A stretch of 64,000 bases of DNA, taken from NCBI GenBank assembly GCA_031411995.1, contig JANOCD010000091.1:62001-126000 (forward strand), written 5' to 3'. Shown here piece after piece: positions 34,031-42,072 of the stretch (its first letter is position 1; every line of letters begins with the position of its first letter). Below the pieces are notes generated by a model, which saw only the letters and a list, made by a program, of their open reading frames with translations, did not search any database and was not told the DNA's origin. The stretch is from Rudanella sp031411995. Its GTDB lineage: Bacteria > Bacteroidota > Bacteroidia > Cytophagales > Spirosomataceae. The translations under genes and the position numbers were made by a program.

Positions 34031-36817
34031 TTACACCAACACTGCCACCGGCAACGCACTAAACAAGTCCTTCACCGGCCATGAATTAACCGCATTTCCT
34101 GTCAGTACACTTGTCCAATGTCCCGGCGCATTTTCGGGCAGCACTACCCGCGTGTCTTGCCAGTCAATTTGTTGTACATCGGTAACGCCTTGCTCATTAC
34201 AAAGCCGGGCGGTAAACACGGGTACAACTACTACCACCCAATCGGAACCTTGTTGCCGGGCAAAGGCCATCACGTGGTCGCTACATGGGCCATCAACGGT
34301 TAGGGAGACATAGTTGCCCTGCAAAAACAGCTCGGGCTTGGTTTTGCGAAGTTGCAGCAGTTTGTAGGTAACAAATAGCTTGACCCGGCCACTGAATCGG
34401 TCGGTCCAGAGGTTTGCAAAGTCATTTTCGACGCCTGTGTTTTCATTCCGGCCCGTGTCCCCAGAGGCCGGTGAAATAAACTCATTCAGCCACGCCTGTC
34501 GTTTGGCAAAATCGACGGGCCGACGGTTGTCGGGGTCCACAAAACTAAGATCCCAACCCTCGGCTCCCTGATAGAGGTCGGGGACTCCGGGGCAGGTGTT
34601 TTTAAGGACAACCTGTACCAGCGAGTTTGTAATACCAAAATCAGCCACCCGTTTCAGGAACGTCTCGAACCGCCCCCAAAAAGGCCGGTTTTTGTTTAAC
34701 AATCCCTGTCCGAACGCTTTTGTTGCGTTAATATAGTCATCATCGCCCGGCCCATGCACCTCCGAAACGTGCCGTTTGGCTTCGTGAAGGGCTTTCTGAA
34801 TATAACTATCGAACCTGTCGCCAAAATCATCGGCTGTTGGGTCAGCAACTGTAACGTCATCACCAGCCCCCGTTGGCATGGTGTAGTTAGCTAGTAACGA
34901 TTGATAAAGCAGGTATTCATCGTTGGCATCGGGCTTGCCGGCGAGCATCGCACCGTTGCCTTTCAGGTCGGCGTTCAGGGTTTGCCACTCACGCACTTCG
35001 GCCAGCCATTCATCGGGCAGGGCGGTCAACACGTTGAGCCGGGCTCGGCTGTCTTCGCCCCGTTTGGTGTCGTGGGTCGACAGTCCGTTCATACTCAGGG
35101 GCCACTCGGCTTGCCGCTCCTGCATGGCCCGGTGAAACTGGGCCACCGGCATTCCGAATCGGTCGGGTGCGTCGCCCACTTCGTTGTGGCCAATGAAGCG
35201 GTTGTAGGTGTACATCAGCGTGTCTTCCACCCCTTTGGCCATGAGCGGCCCCGTAAACTGCATCAACCGCTGGTAGAACCGTCGCGCCCGGTCGCGATAA
35301 TCCTCGTCGGCAACGGGTGGTTTCAGCAGCAACGCATCTTCCAAAAGGGCAATGGCGCGTTCCAGATCAGGTTTTTCGGTACGGATGGCCGCAAAAATAG
35401 ACCGCATGGCCGTGGCTTCGTTGTCGGGCAGGGGCAGTGCGTTTCCATAATACCGATAGACCGGGCAGTGAATCAGCACCTCGCCAATGGCCAGTCGGAG
35501 CGAGTCATTGCCAACCACATTAGTCCCATTTTCAGCCAGTTTGAGAACATGAAAATGGTCGAGCAGGTTGTTCAGCTCTCCACCCATGTGCTGGTAAAGA
35601 ATATAGGCTTTGCGGTCGCGGATGCGCTTGGGCATGGGGGTGTTTGTTCCCACTATCGACTCGAAAAATTGAGTAAATGGCTGTTCTCCAGCGGGGTCGG
35701 TGAGGAGGTTGTTCACCTGCGCCAGAAAATCGTAGCCGCTTGTTCCCTGGATGGTTTTGGCCCAGTTTGGGGGTAGTGGTTCGTCGGCCTGTTGAATTTT
35801 TTCGACCACCACATAAGCCTCCGGCCCCACCAACTCACGCAATTGTTGCAGATACCCTTCGGGGTCATACAAGCCATCGACATGATCGACCCGGATGCCC
35901 TGAAACAAGCCCTCGTCCACCAGTTTTTTAATGAAATTGTGGTACTGATCGAACACGTGGTGGTTTTGCATGTTCAAGCAGATCAAGCCGTTAACGGTGA
36001 AAAACCGGCGGTAATTCATCGACCGCATCCCTTCGGTCCAGGCGCAAAGTCGATAATGCTGCTCGTCGGCCAACGCTTTCAGTTGCTCTGGTTGCCCATT
36101 CATAAGTGCCAAACCGCTGTCGATCCACGCCCGGCCCTCGTTGGTTTTGGCGATGGCCGTGAGTTGTTTTAGGCATTCTCCCCATTCCAGGGCCAACGTT
36201 TCGGCATCGTGAACGGGACGCAACTGTTCCACCAGTTTCAACCATTGCCGGGTGGCATCGGTATGGGCGGTTTCGCTGTGTGCCAACACCGTTAAATACG
36301 ACGAAATTTTCAGCGGGAACTCATTATCGTAGCTTTTCAGAAACAGCCGGTCGCGGTCATAGATCACCTTGATTCCACCATTTTTCAACACAGCATCGAA
36401 CGACTCACCAAGGAATGGAGCCATAATCCGACCGTGATACATATCGCTGGTGTAGGTCAAATCGAAAAAATCACAGTAGCGCGATAGCGGCCCTTTTTCG
36501 AGCAAATCGACTAGCCACGTATTGTGCTGATGGTAGGCCATGTGGTTCGGAACGATGTCCTGCAACCAGCCCATACTATTGTCTTTCAGTTGTTTAGCGA
36601 GCTGAGTCAGTTGTTCATGGGTTCCAATTGCGGGGGCGATCCGGGCGGGGTCAACGCCATCGTAGCCGTGGGTACTGCCGGGCGTGGCTTCAAAAATGGG
36701 CGCGGCATAGATGGTTGTGATGCCGAGGTTTTGGAGGTAAGGAAGCAGAGATTCGACCTGAGCCAGGGTAAACGAATCGTTCAGTTGCAGCCGGTAGGTG
36801 CTGACGGGATTATGCAT
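34031..36817 (-). CDS. treY: Malto-oligosyltrehalose synthase
   Basis: Large GH13-family enzyme (928 residues) that converts the reducing end of maltodextrin into a trehalosyl unit. The N-terminus STYRLQLNDSFTLAQ and GYDGVDPARIAPAIGT are typical of TreY. Catalytic regions are DIVPNHMAY (~87-95), GIRVDHVDGL with nucleophile Asp311 and VVVEKIQ with acid Glu339. The C-terminal LYQGAEGWDLSFVDPDNRRPVDF is also diagnostic. Its usual partner treZ is not in this window. Confidence 0.95.
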   Translation of the reverse strand: MHNPVSTYRLQLNDSFTLAQVESLLPYLQNLGITTIYAAPIFEATPGSTHGYDGVDPARIAPAIGTHEQLTQLAKQLKDNSMGWLQDIVPNHMAYHQHNTWLVDLLEKGPLSRYCDFFDLTYTSDMYHGRIMAPFLGESFDAVLKNGGIKVIYDRDRLFLKSYDNEFPLKISSYLTVLAHSETAHTDATRQWLKLVEQLRPVHDAETLALEWGECLKQLTAIAKTNEGRAWIDSGLALMNGQPEQLKALADEQHYRLCAWTEGMRSMNYRRFFTVNGLICLNMQNHHVFDQYHNFIKKLVDEGLFQGIRVDHVDGLYDPEGYLQQLRELVGPEAYVVVEKIQQADEPLPPNWAKTIQGTSGYDFLAQVNNLLTDPAGEQPFTQFFESIVGTNTPMPKRIRDRKAYILYQHMGGELNNLLDHFHVLKLAENGTNVVGNDSLRLAIGEVLIHCPVYRYYGNALPLPDNEATAMRSIFAAIRTEKPDLERAIALLEDALLLKPPVADEDYRDRARRFYQRLMQFTGPLMAKGVEDTLMYTYNRFIGHNEVGDAPDRFGMPVAQFHRAMQERQAEWPLSMNGLSTHDTKRGEDSRARLNVLTALPDEWLAEVREWQTLNADLKGNGAMLAGKPDANDEYLLYQSLLANYTMPTGAGDDVTVADPTADDFGDRFDSYIQKALHEAKRHVSEVHGPGDDDYINATKAFGQGLLNKNRPFWGRFETFLKRVADFGITNSLVQVVLKNTCPGVPDLYQGAEGWDLSFVDPDNRRPVDFAKRQAWLNEFISPASGDTGRNENTGVENDFANLWTDRFSGRVKLFVTYKLLQLRKTKPELFLQGNYVSLTVDGPCSDHVMAFARQQGSDWVVVVVPVFTARLCNEQGVTDVQQIDWQDTRVVLPENAPGHWTSVLTGNAVNSWPVKDLFSALPVAVLV

Positions 36818-37000
36818 TGATGTATTTTCGTTGAGTAAAATGGGTAGTTTTATAAGCCAACCAATCCTTTAACAAACACAGGCTTGGGTCGGGTGTTTAA
36901 AAAAATAGCCAATTCATATGATAGCTCTTTATATTTATTTGTTTAATTAATAACCACTTCGTCGTAATTTTACGGGGTTTTTAGTGTAATCGGCCGCAGT

Positions 37001-37438
37001 ATGGATGAACGGGAACGCGCATTGCAGGTAACAAATACAACTACGGATCAGCTTGCGTTGTATGATCGCTATGGTTCGATGGCTTATGGAATTATTCTTC
37101 AGATAATTCCTCAACCACAGCAGGCGGAGAAAGTGTTGGTTGAGTTGTTCACCGCATCTGATCTACAGAGTTCTGTTGCTTACCCTGGTAACATAGCACT
37201 GGAAATCATTCGGATGGCACGGGCAAAGGCATTGGAAGCAAGGGACCAATCAGGTCTTTCGCTCATGCAGCCGGAGACCTCTGGCATACCTTCAAAGACG
37301 AATTTGCCGGAGGTCGTTTTTGATATGACTTTTCGCCAGGGATACTCGATTGACGCTGTTGCAGAAAAGCTCCAATTAGCCAAAGGAGACGTACTCAAAG
37401 CCATTCGGGACTATTATGTTTTTTTACGTCAAGCCTAA
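37001..37438 (+). CDS. Degenerate ECF-sigma-factor-like protein
   Basis: A 145-residue protein, shorter than a normal ECF sigma (~180). Residues ~19-52 (LALYDRYGSMAYGIILQII ... QQAEKVLVELF) align with sigma region 2.1-2.2, where ECF factors read LYDRYAPALYG ... AEDVLQEVF. Residues ~108-143 (MTFRQGYSIDAVAEKLQLAKGDVLKAI) resemble region 4. The promoter-melting part of region 2 is not recognisable. An anti-sigma-like membrane protein follows 12 bp later. It may be a divergent sigma factor or a sigma-derived adaptor. Confidence 0.6.
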   Translation: MDERERALQVTNTTTDQLALYDRYGSMAYGIILQIIPQPQQAEKVLVELFTASDLQSSVAYPGNIALEIIRMARAKALEARDQSGLSLMQPETSGIPSKTNLPEVVFDMTFRQGYSIDAVAEKLQLAKGDVLKAIRDYYVFLRQA

Positions 37439-37450
37439 TTCTACAGACCA

Positions 37451-37954
37451 TTGAAAACGAGCGAATATAAATCGAGCGGTATATTGGAAGCCTACCTGTT
37501 AGGATTAGTATCCGATACCGAAAAGCAGGGTGTCGAACAGATGATCACGACGCATCCTGACCTTGCCCTTTATGTTGAAGAGTTGGAAGTGACGCTGGAA
37601 AATCGCTTCATGCAGGGTGTAGTCCCTCCACCACCCGATCTGAGGGAGTTGGTCAAGCTACGGGCTGACCAGCAAGTGGTGAAACGGAACAAACAGACTG
37701 ACCGCCGGCAAGAGCGGGAGCAACCAACCCAGTCGACCACCAACAGTACGGACTTTGTGGATGTGAAGGTGAGCAATACCCACATTCAGGTACATAAATA
37801 CTGGCGGGTGGCTTTTATAGCTGTATTTATTCTGGGCAAGATTTTTCTTGCATTTGGACTATACCAATACTTCAAGGGGCAGGCTCAGGAACAGGAGATT
37901 GAACGGCTCAACAGGCAAATTCAGCAACAGACAACGCCTATTACGCCTAAATAA
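37451..37954 (+). CDS. Anti-sigma-factor-like single-pass membrane protein
   Basis: A 167-residue protein starting at TTG 37451. The N-terminal SSGILEAYLLGLVSDTEKQGVEQMI resembles the cytosolic helical domain of RskA/anti-sigma-K-type proteins. A charged linker (~75-105) precedes one transmembrane helix at ~116-138, then a short coiled tail (QAQEQEIERLNRQIQQQ). It lies directly downstream of the sigma-like gene and is probably its membrane tether. No extracellular sensor domain remains beyond ~28 residues. Confidence 0.65.
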   Translation: MKTSEYKSSGILEAYLLGLVSDTEKQGVEQMITTHPDLALYVEELEVTLENRFMQGVVPPPPDLRELVKLRADQQVVKRNKQTDRRQEREQPTQSTTNSTDFVDVKVSNTHIQVHKYWRVAFIAVFILGKIFLAFGLYQYFKGQAQEQEIERLNRQIQQQTTPITPK

Positions 37955-37957
37955 CGT

Positions 37958-38022
37958 AGCGTGTAGCAATAAAAAAGGGAGCCGATAACTAACGTCGGCT
38001 CCCTTTTTTATTGCTACACGCT
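37958..38022. terminator. Bidirectional intrinsic terminator
   Basis: Perfect 28-bp arms around the loop TAACTAACG. The GGGAGCCGA stem is flanked by A6 and T6, so it works in both directions. It ends the sigma/anti-sigma-like operon and the molybdenum enzyme operon. Confidence 0.93.
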
Positions 38023-38031
38023 ATGCCATTC

Positions 38032-40269
38032 CTACATCAACTTATCCAGCGTAATCGGTAAGTCGTGAACGCGCTTGCCAGTGGCGTGGAAAATGGCATT
38101 GGCGATGGCTGCCGGCGTGCCAACGATGCCAATTTCACCCAATCCCTTTGCACCCAGTGGATTTACGATGTCGTCGTGTTCTTCCACAAAAATCACGTCC
38201 ATGTCATGCACGTCGGCATTGACCGGGATATGGTATTCGGCAAGGCTGTGGTTCATGAACCGACCCACGTTACTGTCGCGGACACTCTCCTCGTGGAGGG
38301 CCTTGCTCATACCCCACACCATTGCGCCAATAATTTGCGACCGGGCTGTTTTGGGGTTAATGATGCGTCCGCCGGCCACGGCTCCCACCAACCGGCTCAC
38401 CGTGACGGTGTTGAAATCGGGGTCAACGCGCACCTCGGCAAAAATGGCCGCATGAACCTGACGGGTATATTTCCGTTGTTGTAGCATGTTGGGAAGGCCG
38501 GTTGAGGTCTCGCGAACGGCTGCCCCGCCGTTTTGGGCGATAAGATCTCGCAATGACACCGCTACCGACGGGTCACTGGCCAATTTCAGGTGCTTATCGG
38601 CAAAAATAACATCGGCAAATTTGGCTTTTTTGAAGGGCGAATTCGGCATCTGTTGAGCCAGTTTGAAGAGCTTTTTACCCAAATCCCGACAAACTGTTTG
38701 CACGGCCGTTCCCACCGTCGCCACCGTCCACGACCCACCCTGAATGGGGGCCAAGGGCATATCGGTATCGCCCAGTTTGAACGTTACATCGTCCATGGGC
38801 AGGCCAAGGGTTTCGGCGGCAATTTGGGTCATCACCGTGTAGGTACCGGTGCCAATGTCGGCGGTGGCACTGCTCACACGGAGTTTGCCGTTCACACCCA
38901 GCACGGCCTCGGCGCGGGCGGGCATCTGGTTGGCATCCCAAACGCCCGAAGCCATTCCCCAGCCAATCAGCACGTTACCGTCCCGCATGGAGCGGGGTTC
39001 GGGGTTGCGGTTGGCCCATCCGAAGCGTTCGGCACCCTGCCGGTAGCACTCCCGAATCTCTTTGCTCGAAAATGGTTTGTCGGCACTCTGATCTATGTCG
39101 GTGAAGTTTTTGATTCGGAACTCAACCGGGTCCATACCCACTTCGTAGGCCAGTTCGTCCATAGCCACCTCCAGCACCGACAGCCCGGTTACGCCCCCCG
39201 GTGCCCGCATATCCTGGGGTGAACTCATATCGAGTGGCACCAGTTTATAATCGAGTTCAACATTGTCGCATTTGTACAACTGCGCCGACCAGTTCACAAC
39301 GACCTCGGTGTAATCTTCTTTGCGCGATGTTTCGGCAATGGCGGTGTGATGAATCGAGTTGAGCGTACCGTCTGTTTGCGCACTGAGCGCAATGTTCTGC
39401 ACCGTTGCCGGGCGGAACCCCATCGTGAACATCTGGTTGCGCGTGAGCGACACCCGCACCGACCGCTTTAGGTCGAGGGCGGCCATTGTTGCCAGATAGA
39501 GCTGATACTGAGGTCGTAAACCTGACCCAAACGCGCCCCCCACAAATGGTGAAACAACCCGCACATTCTTAAACGGCAGACCAAACATGTTTGCCACAAT
39601 CAACTGACTGTTGGGCGCGCCCTGGGTTTTGTCGTAGATGGTCAGTCGGGGTTTCTGGCCTTTTTTCGGAGCTTCATAGACCACCGTACTGGCAAACAGT
39701 TCCATTGGGTTATGATGCTCGGCCTGGTGTACAAACTCACCTGAAACCTTCGCCGGTGCATCGGCATAAGCCTGTTTTGCATCACCACGCGGTTTTGGCG
39801 GTGGTGGTTTCAGTAAGGTAGCCACCGAAACGGCAGGTGTGTGCGTGTTGCCGAGATTGGTTTGCAGGTTGGTTTCGTGTTCGTCTTCGTGATACACAAT
39901 GTTCACGAGCGAAGCCGCATACCGGGCCGTTTCAAACGTCTCGGCCACCACCAACGCCACTGGTTGACCGCTGTAATGAATCTTTTCGTCGTGCAACGGA
40001 CGGAATGGCGACCCGGCGGGGGCATCCTGATCTTTATAGTTGAAATCGAAACGGGCAATTTTAGGGCGGTTTTGGTACGTAAGTATCTGCAAAACACCCG
40101 GTTGAGCCAGAGCTGCCCGGTCGTCGATGGCTACAATTTGGCCTTTGGTAATCGCGCTCGATACCACCACCCCATAGGTGAGGTTCGGCACATTGAACTC
40201 GGCGGCATATTTTGCCCTGCCGGTCACTTTGTCGGGGCCGTCAACACGGCTAATTGGTTGTCCGATCAT
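38032..40269 (-). CDS. Molybdenum cofactor-binding subunit of xanthine/aldehyde dehydrogenase (PaoC-like)
   Basis: A 745-residue catalytic subunit of a three-subunit xanthine oxidase family enzyme, probably an aldehyde oxidoreductase. The N-terminal GQPISRVDGPDKVTGRAKYAAEF, FVGGAFGSGLRPQ, DMRAPGGVTGLSVLEVAMDE and IGTGTYTVMTQIAAETLG motifs bind the cofactor. The catalytic Glu is in GAKGLGEIGIVG near the C-terminus. It is the last gene of the operon; element C lies between it and the FAD subunit, ending 6 bp upstream of its ATG. It is likely cytosolic, with no Tat signal. Confidence 0.93.
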   Translation of the reverse strand: MIGQPISRVDGPDKVTGRAKYAAEFNVPNLTYGVVVSSAITKGQIVAIDDRAALAQPGVLQILTYQNRPKIARFDFNYKDQDAPAGSPFRPLHDEKIHYSGQPVALVVAETFETARYAASLVNIVYHEDEHETNLQTNLGNTHTPAVSVATLLKPPPPKPRGDAKQAYADAPAKVSGEFVHQAEHHNPMELFASTVVYEAPKKGQKPRLTIYDKTQGAPNSQLIVANMFGLPFKNVRVVSPFVGGAFGSGLRPQYQLYLATMAALDLKRSVRVSLTRNQMFTMGFRPATVQNIALSAQTDGTLNSIHHTAIAETSRKEDYTEVVVNWSAQLYKCDNVELDYKLVPLDMSSPQDMRAPGGVTGLSVLEVAMDELAYEVGMDPVEFRIKNFTDIDQSADKPFSSKEIRECYRQGAERFGWANRNPEPRSMRDGNVLIGWGMASGVWDANQMPARAEAVLGVNGKLRVSSATADIGTGTYTVMTQIAAETLGLPMDDVTFKLGDTDMPLAPIQGGSWTVATVGTAVQTVCRDLGKKLFKLAQQMPNSPFKKAKFADVIFADKHLKLASDPSVAVSLRDLIAQNGGAAVRETSTGLPNMLQQRKYTRQVHAAIFAEVRVDPDFNTVTVSRLVGAVAGGRIINPKTARSQIIGAMVWGMSKALHEESVRDSNVGRFMNHSLAEYHIPVNADVHDMDVIFVEEHDDIVNPLGAKGLGEIGIVGTPAAIANAIFHATGKRVHDLPITLDKLM

Positions 40270-40275
40270 GATTTT

Positions 40276-40357
40276 AAAGAGTGAAAGAGCGAAAGAGTAA
40301 AAGAGCGAAAGAGTCTGTTAGCAACCGCTCTTTCACTCTTTCGCTCTTTCGCTCTTT
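40276..40357. repeat. Octamer-repeat hairpin element C
   Basis: Five AAAGAGNN units (40276-40315), a 10-base loop and four CRCTCTTT units (40326-40357): a compact hairpin of the same family as elements A and B. It encodes the last eight residues (KSERAKE plus preceding Leu) of the FAD subunit and lies 6 bp from the ATG of the next gene. Both outer ends read TTAAAGAG outward-in. Confidence 0.85.
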
Positions 40358-41349
40358 AATGTGGCTTCCTGCAAGGCACGCACTACGGCGCGTTTGCCGA
40401 GTTCGATTTTGAAGGTATTGTGTCCGTAACCAACAGCTCCGTCGAGGAGCGACTCGGCCACGGCGCGGAACGTTTCGTCGGTGGCGGGTTTGCCAATGAG
40501 CAATTGCTCAGCTTCGGGTTTGCGCCAGGGCTTGTGGGCCACACCCCCCATTGCAATACGGGCGTTGGTAACGTTTCCGTCTTCTCCCACCTCAAGCCCC
40601 ACGGCCACCGACACCAGCGCAAAGGCATACGACGAGCGGTCGCGGATTTTGATATACGTAAAATGATCCTTGAAACCGTTGGGCGGAAGGTCAATACTCG
40701 TGACTAATTCGCCCGGTTCCAGGGTGTTGTCGCGCTGGGGTTCATTGCCCGGAAGCCGGTGAAAATCGGCTATTGGAATGGAGCGATCACCGTTTGGCCC
40801 CGTTACCTGCACCACAGCTTCGAGCGCGGCCAAGGCCACACACATATCCGAGGGGTGCGTGGCAATGCAAGCCGTTTCGGCGGGTTGGTCGGTTGTTCCC
40901 AGTATGGCATGAATCCGGTTGTAGCCCGTCATCGCCGGGCATCCAGTTCCAGGCTCTCGTTTGTTGCAAGGCATCTGGGCATCATAAAAATAGTAGCAAC
41001 GGGTGCGCTGAAACAGATTGCCGCCGTTGGTGGCCATGTTTCGCAACTGGGGCGAGGCCCCGGCTAAAATCGTTTTCGACAACAACGGATAACGCTCTTC
41101 TACCAACGGATGGTAGGCCGTGTCGGCGTTGGTGACGGTGGCACCCAAACGAAGGCTACCATCGGGTAATTCAGCGATGTCGCCGAGGGGAAGCCGGGTC
41201 ACGTCAACTAACTTGTTGGGGTGTTCCAGGTTCTCCTTCATCAGGTCGATGAGGTTGGTGCCACCGCCAATAAATTTGGCTTTTGGCTGCCCAATATCCG
41301 ATAGCGCATCAGCCACGGCTTCGGGACGGGTGTATGAGAAGGGATTCAT
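40333..41349 (-). CDS. FAD-binding subunit of xanthine/aldehyde dehydrogenase (PaoB-like)
   Basis: A 338-residue FAD_binding_5-type subunit passing electrons from molybdenum to flavin. FAD contacts are KFIGGGTNLIDLMKENLE and ATNGGNLFQRTRCYYF. The cysteines in RTRCYYF and MPCNKREPGTGCP match the extra iron-sulfur segment of E. coli PaoB. The C-terminus ATLKSERAKE is encoded by element C, so the ancestral end has been replaced or extended by a few residues. Its start overlaps the upstream 2Fe-2S gene by 4 bases (ATGA). Confidence 0.93.
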   Translation of the reverse strand: MNPFSYTRPEAVADALSDIGQPKAKFIGGGTNLIDLMKENLEHPNKLVDVTRLPLGDIAELPDGSLRLGATVTNADTAYHPLVEERYPLLSKTILAGASPQLRNMATNGGNLFQRTRCYYFYDAQMPCNKREPGTGCPAMTGYNRIHAILGTTDQPAETACIATHPSDMCVALAALEAVVQVTGPNGDRSIPIADFHRLPGNEPQRDNTLEPGELVTSIDLPPNGFKDHFTYIKIRDRSSYAFALVSVAVGLEVGEDGNVTNARIAMGGVAHKPWRKPEAEQLLIGKPATDETFRAVAESLLDGAVGYGHNTFKIELGKRAVVRALQEATLKSERAKE

Positions 41350-41903
41350 CGTTTATCGTTCATCACTTGAGTTATGGCATCAACAATGTGGGGATAGGCC
41401 CCGCAACGGCAGAGGTTGCCGCTCATGAGTTCGCGAATTTGGTCGGGAGTTTTTGCGCGGCCTTCGTTAATCATGCCTACAGCCGAGCAAATTTGGCCAG
41501 GAGTGCAGTAACCGCACTGGAAGGCATCATGGTCGATGAAGGCCTGCTGAAGCGGATGCATCTCACCTGTTTCTGCAATGGCAAGGCCCTCAATCGTTGT
41601 GATTTCGTGGTCGTCATGCATCACCGCGAGGGTCAGGCATGAGTTGATCCGTTTGCCGTTGACAAGCACCGTACAGGCTCCGCACTGACCATGATCGCAG
41701 CCTTTTTTGGTGCCGGTCAGGTTCAAATACTCGCGCAGGGCATCAAGAAGGGTCGTCCACGGAGCCACGTTGATCGGGTGCCGGGTGCCGTTGATGTTCA
41801 GCGAAAAAGAGCGCGTGCCGGGGTTCGGTTGGTTGGGTGCATTTGCTATCGACGCACCGGCCTTCGGTTTGGCAGTTGGCGTTGGGAAGGTTTCCGTTTG
41901 CAT
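41346..41903 (-). CDS. 2Fe-2S subunit of xanthine/aldehyde dehydrogenase (PaoA-like)
   Basis: A 185-residue iron-sulfur subunit, first gene of the operon. The plant-ferredoxin-type cluster ligands are in GCDHGQCGACTVLVNG and INSC; the second cluster is in QCGYCTPGQICSA and NLCRCGAY. The first ~30 residues are a Pro/Ala-rich stretch without the twin-arginine motif of periplasmic PaoA, suggesting a cytosolic enzyme. Subunit order (2Fe-2S, FAD, Mo) matches paoABC/yagTSR. Confidence 0.93.
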   Translation of the reverse strand: MQTETFPTPTAKPKAGASIANAPNQPNPGTRSFSLNINGTRHPINVAPWTTLLDALREYLNLTGTKKGCDHGQCGACTVLVNGKRINSCLTLAVMHDDHEITTIEGLAIAETGEMHPLQQAFIDHDAFQCGYCTPGQICSAVGMINEGRAKTPDQIRELMSGNLCRCGAYPHIVDAITQVMNDKR

Positions 41904-42021
41904 GGAGGTTGGCGTTTGTTAGTCCATGCAAAACATAGGGTGATTATGAGTGTTCAAGAAAATGTGAGTACGGGCTTTTTTTCTACTTCAAGGGTTTGAC
42001 AATAAATGTTTTGTTAAAAAA

Positions 42022-42072
42022 GTTGACAATAGAATTTTTGTCAATACTTTTGACAAAAATTCTATTGTCAAC
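42022..42072 (+). promoter_or_regulatory. Perfect 23-bp inverted repeat abutting the start codon of the first ATPase
   Basis: Arms 42022-42044 and 42050-42072 are perfectly complementary with a 5-base loop TACTT. The right arm ends at the base before the ATG at 42073. Sub-repeats TTGACAATA (also at 41996-42004) and TTGTCAATA lie within. It may be a repressor operator, or an RNA hairpin controlling translation of the ATPase pair. Confidence 0.8.
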
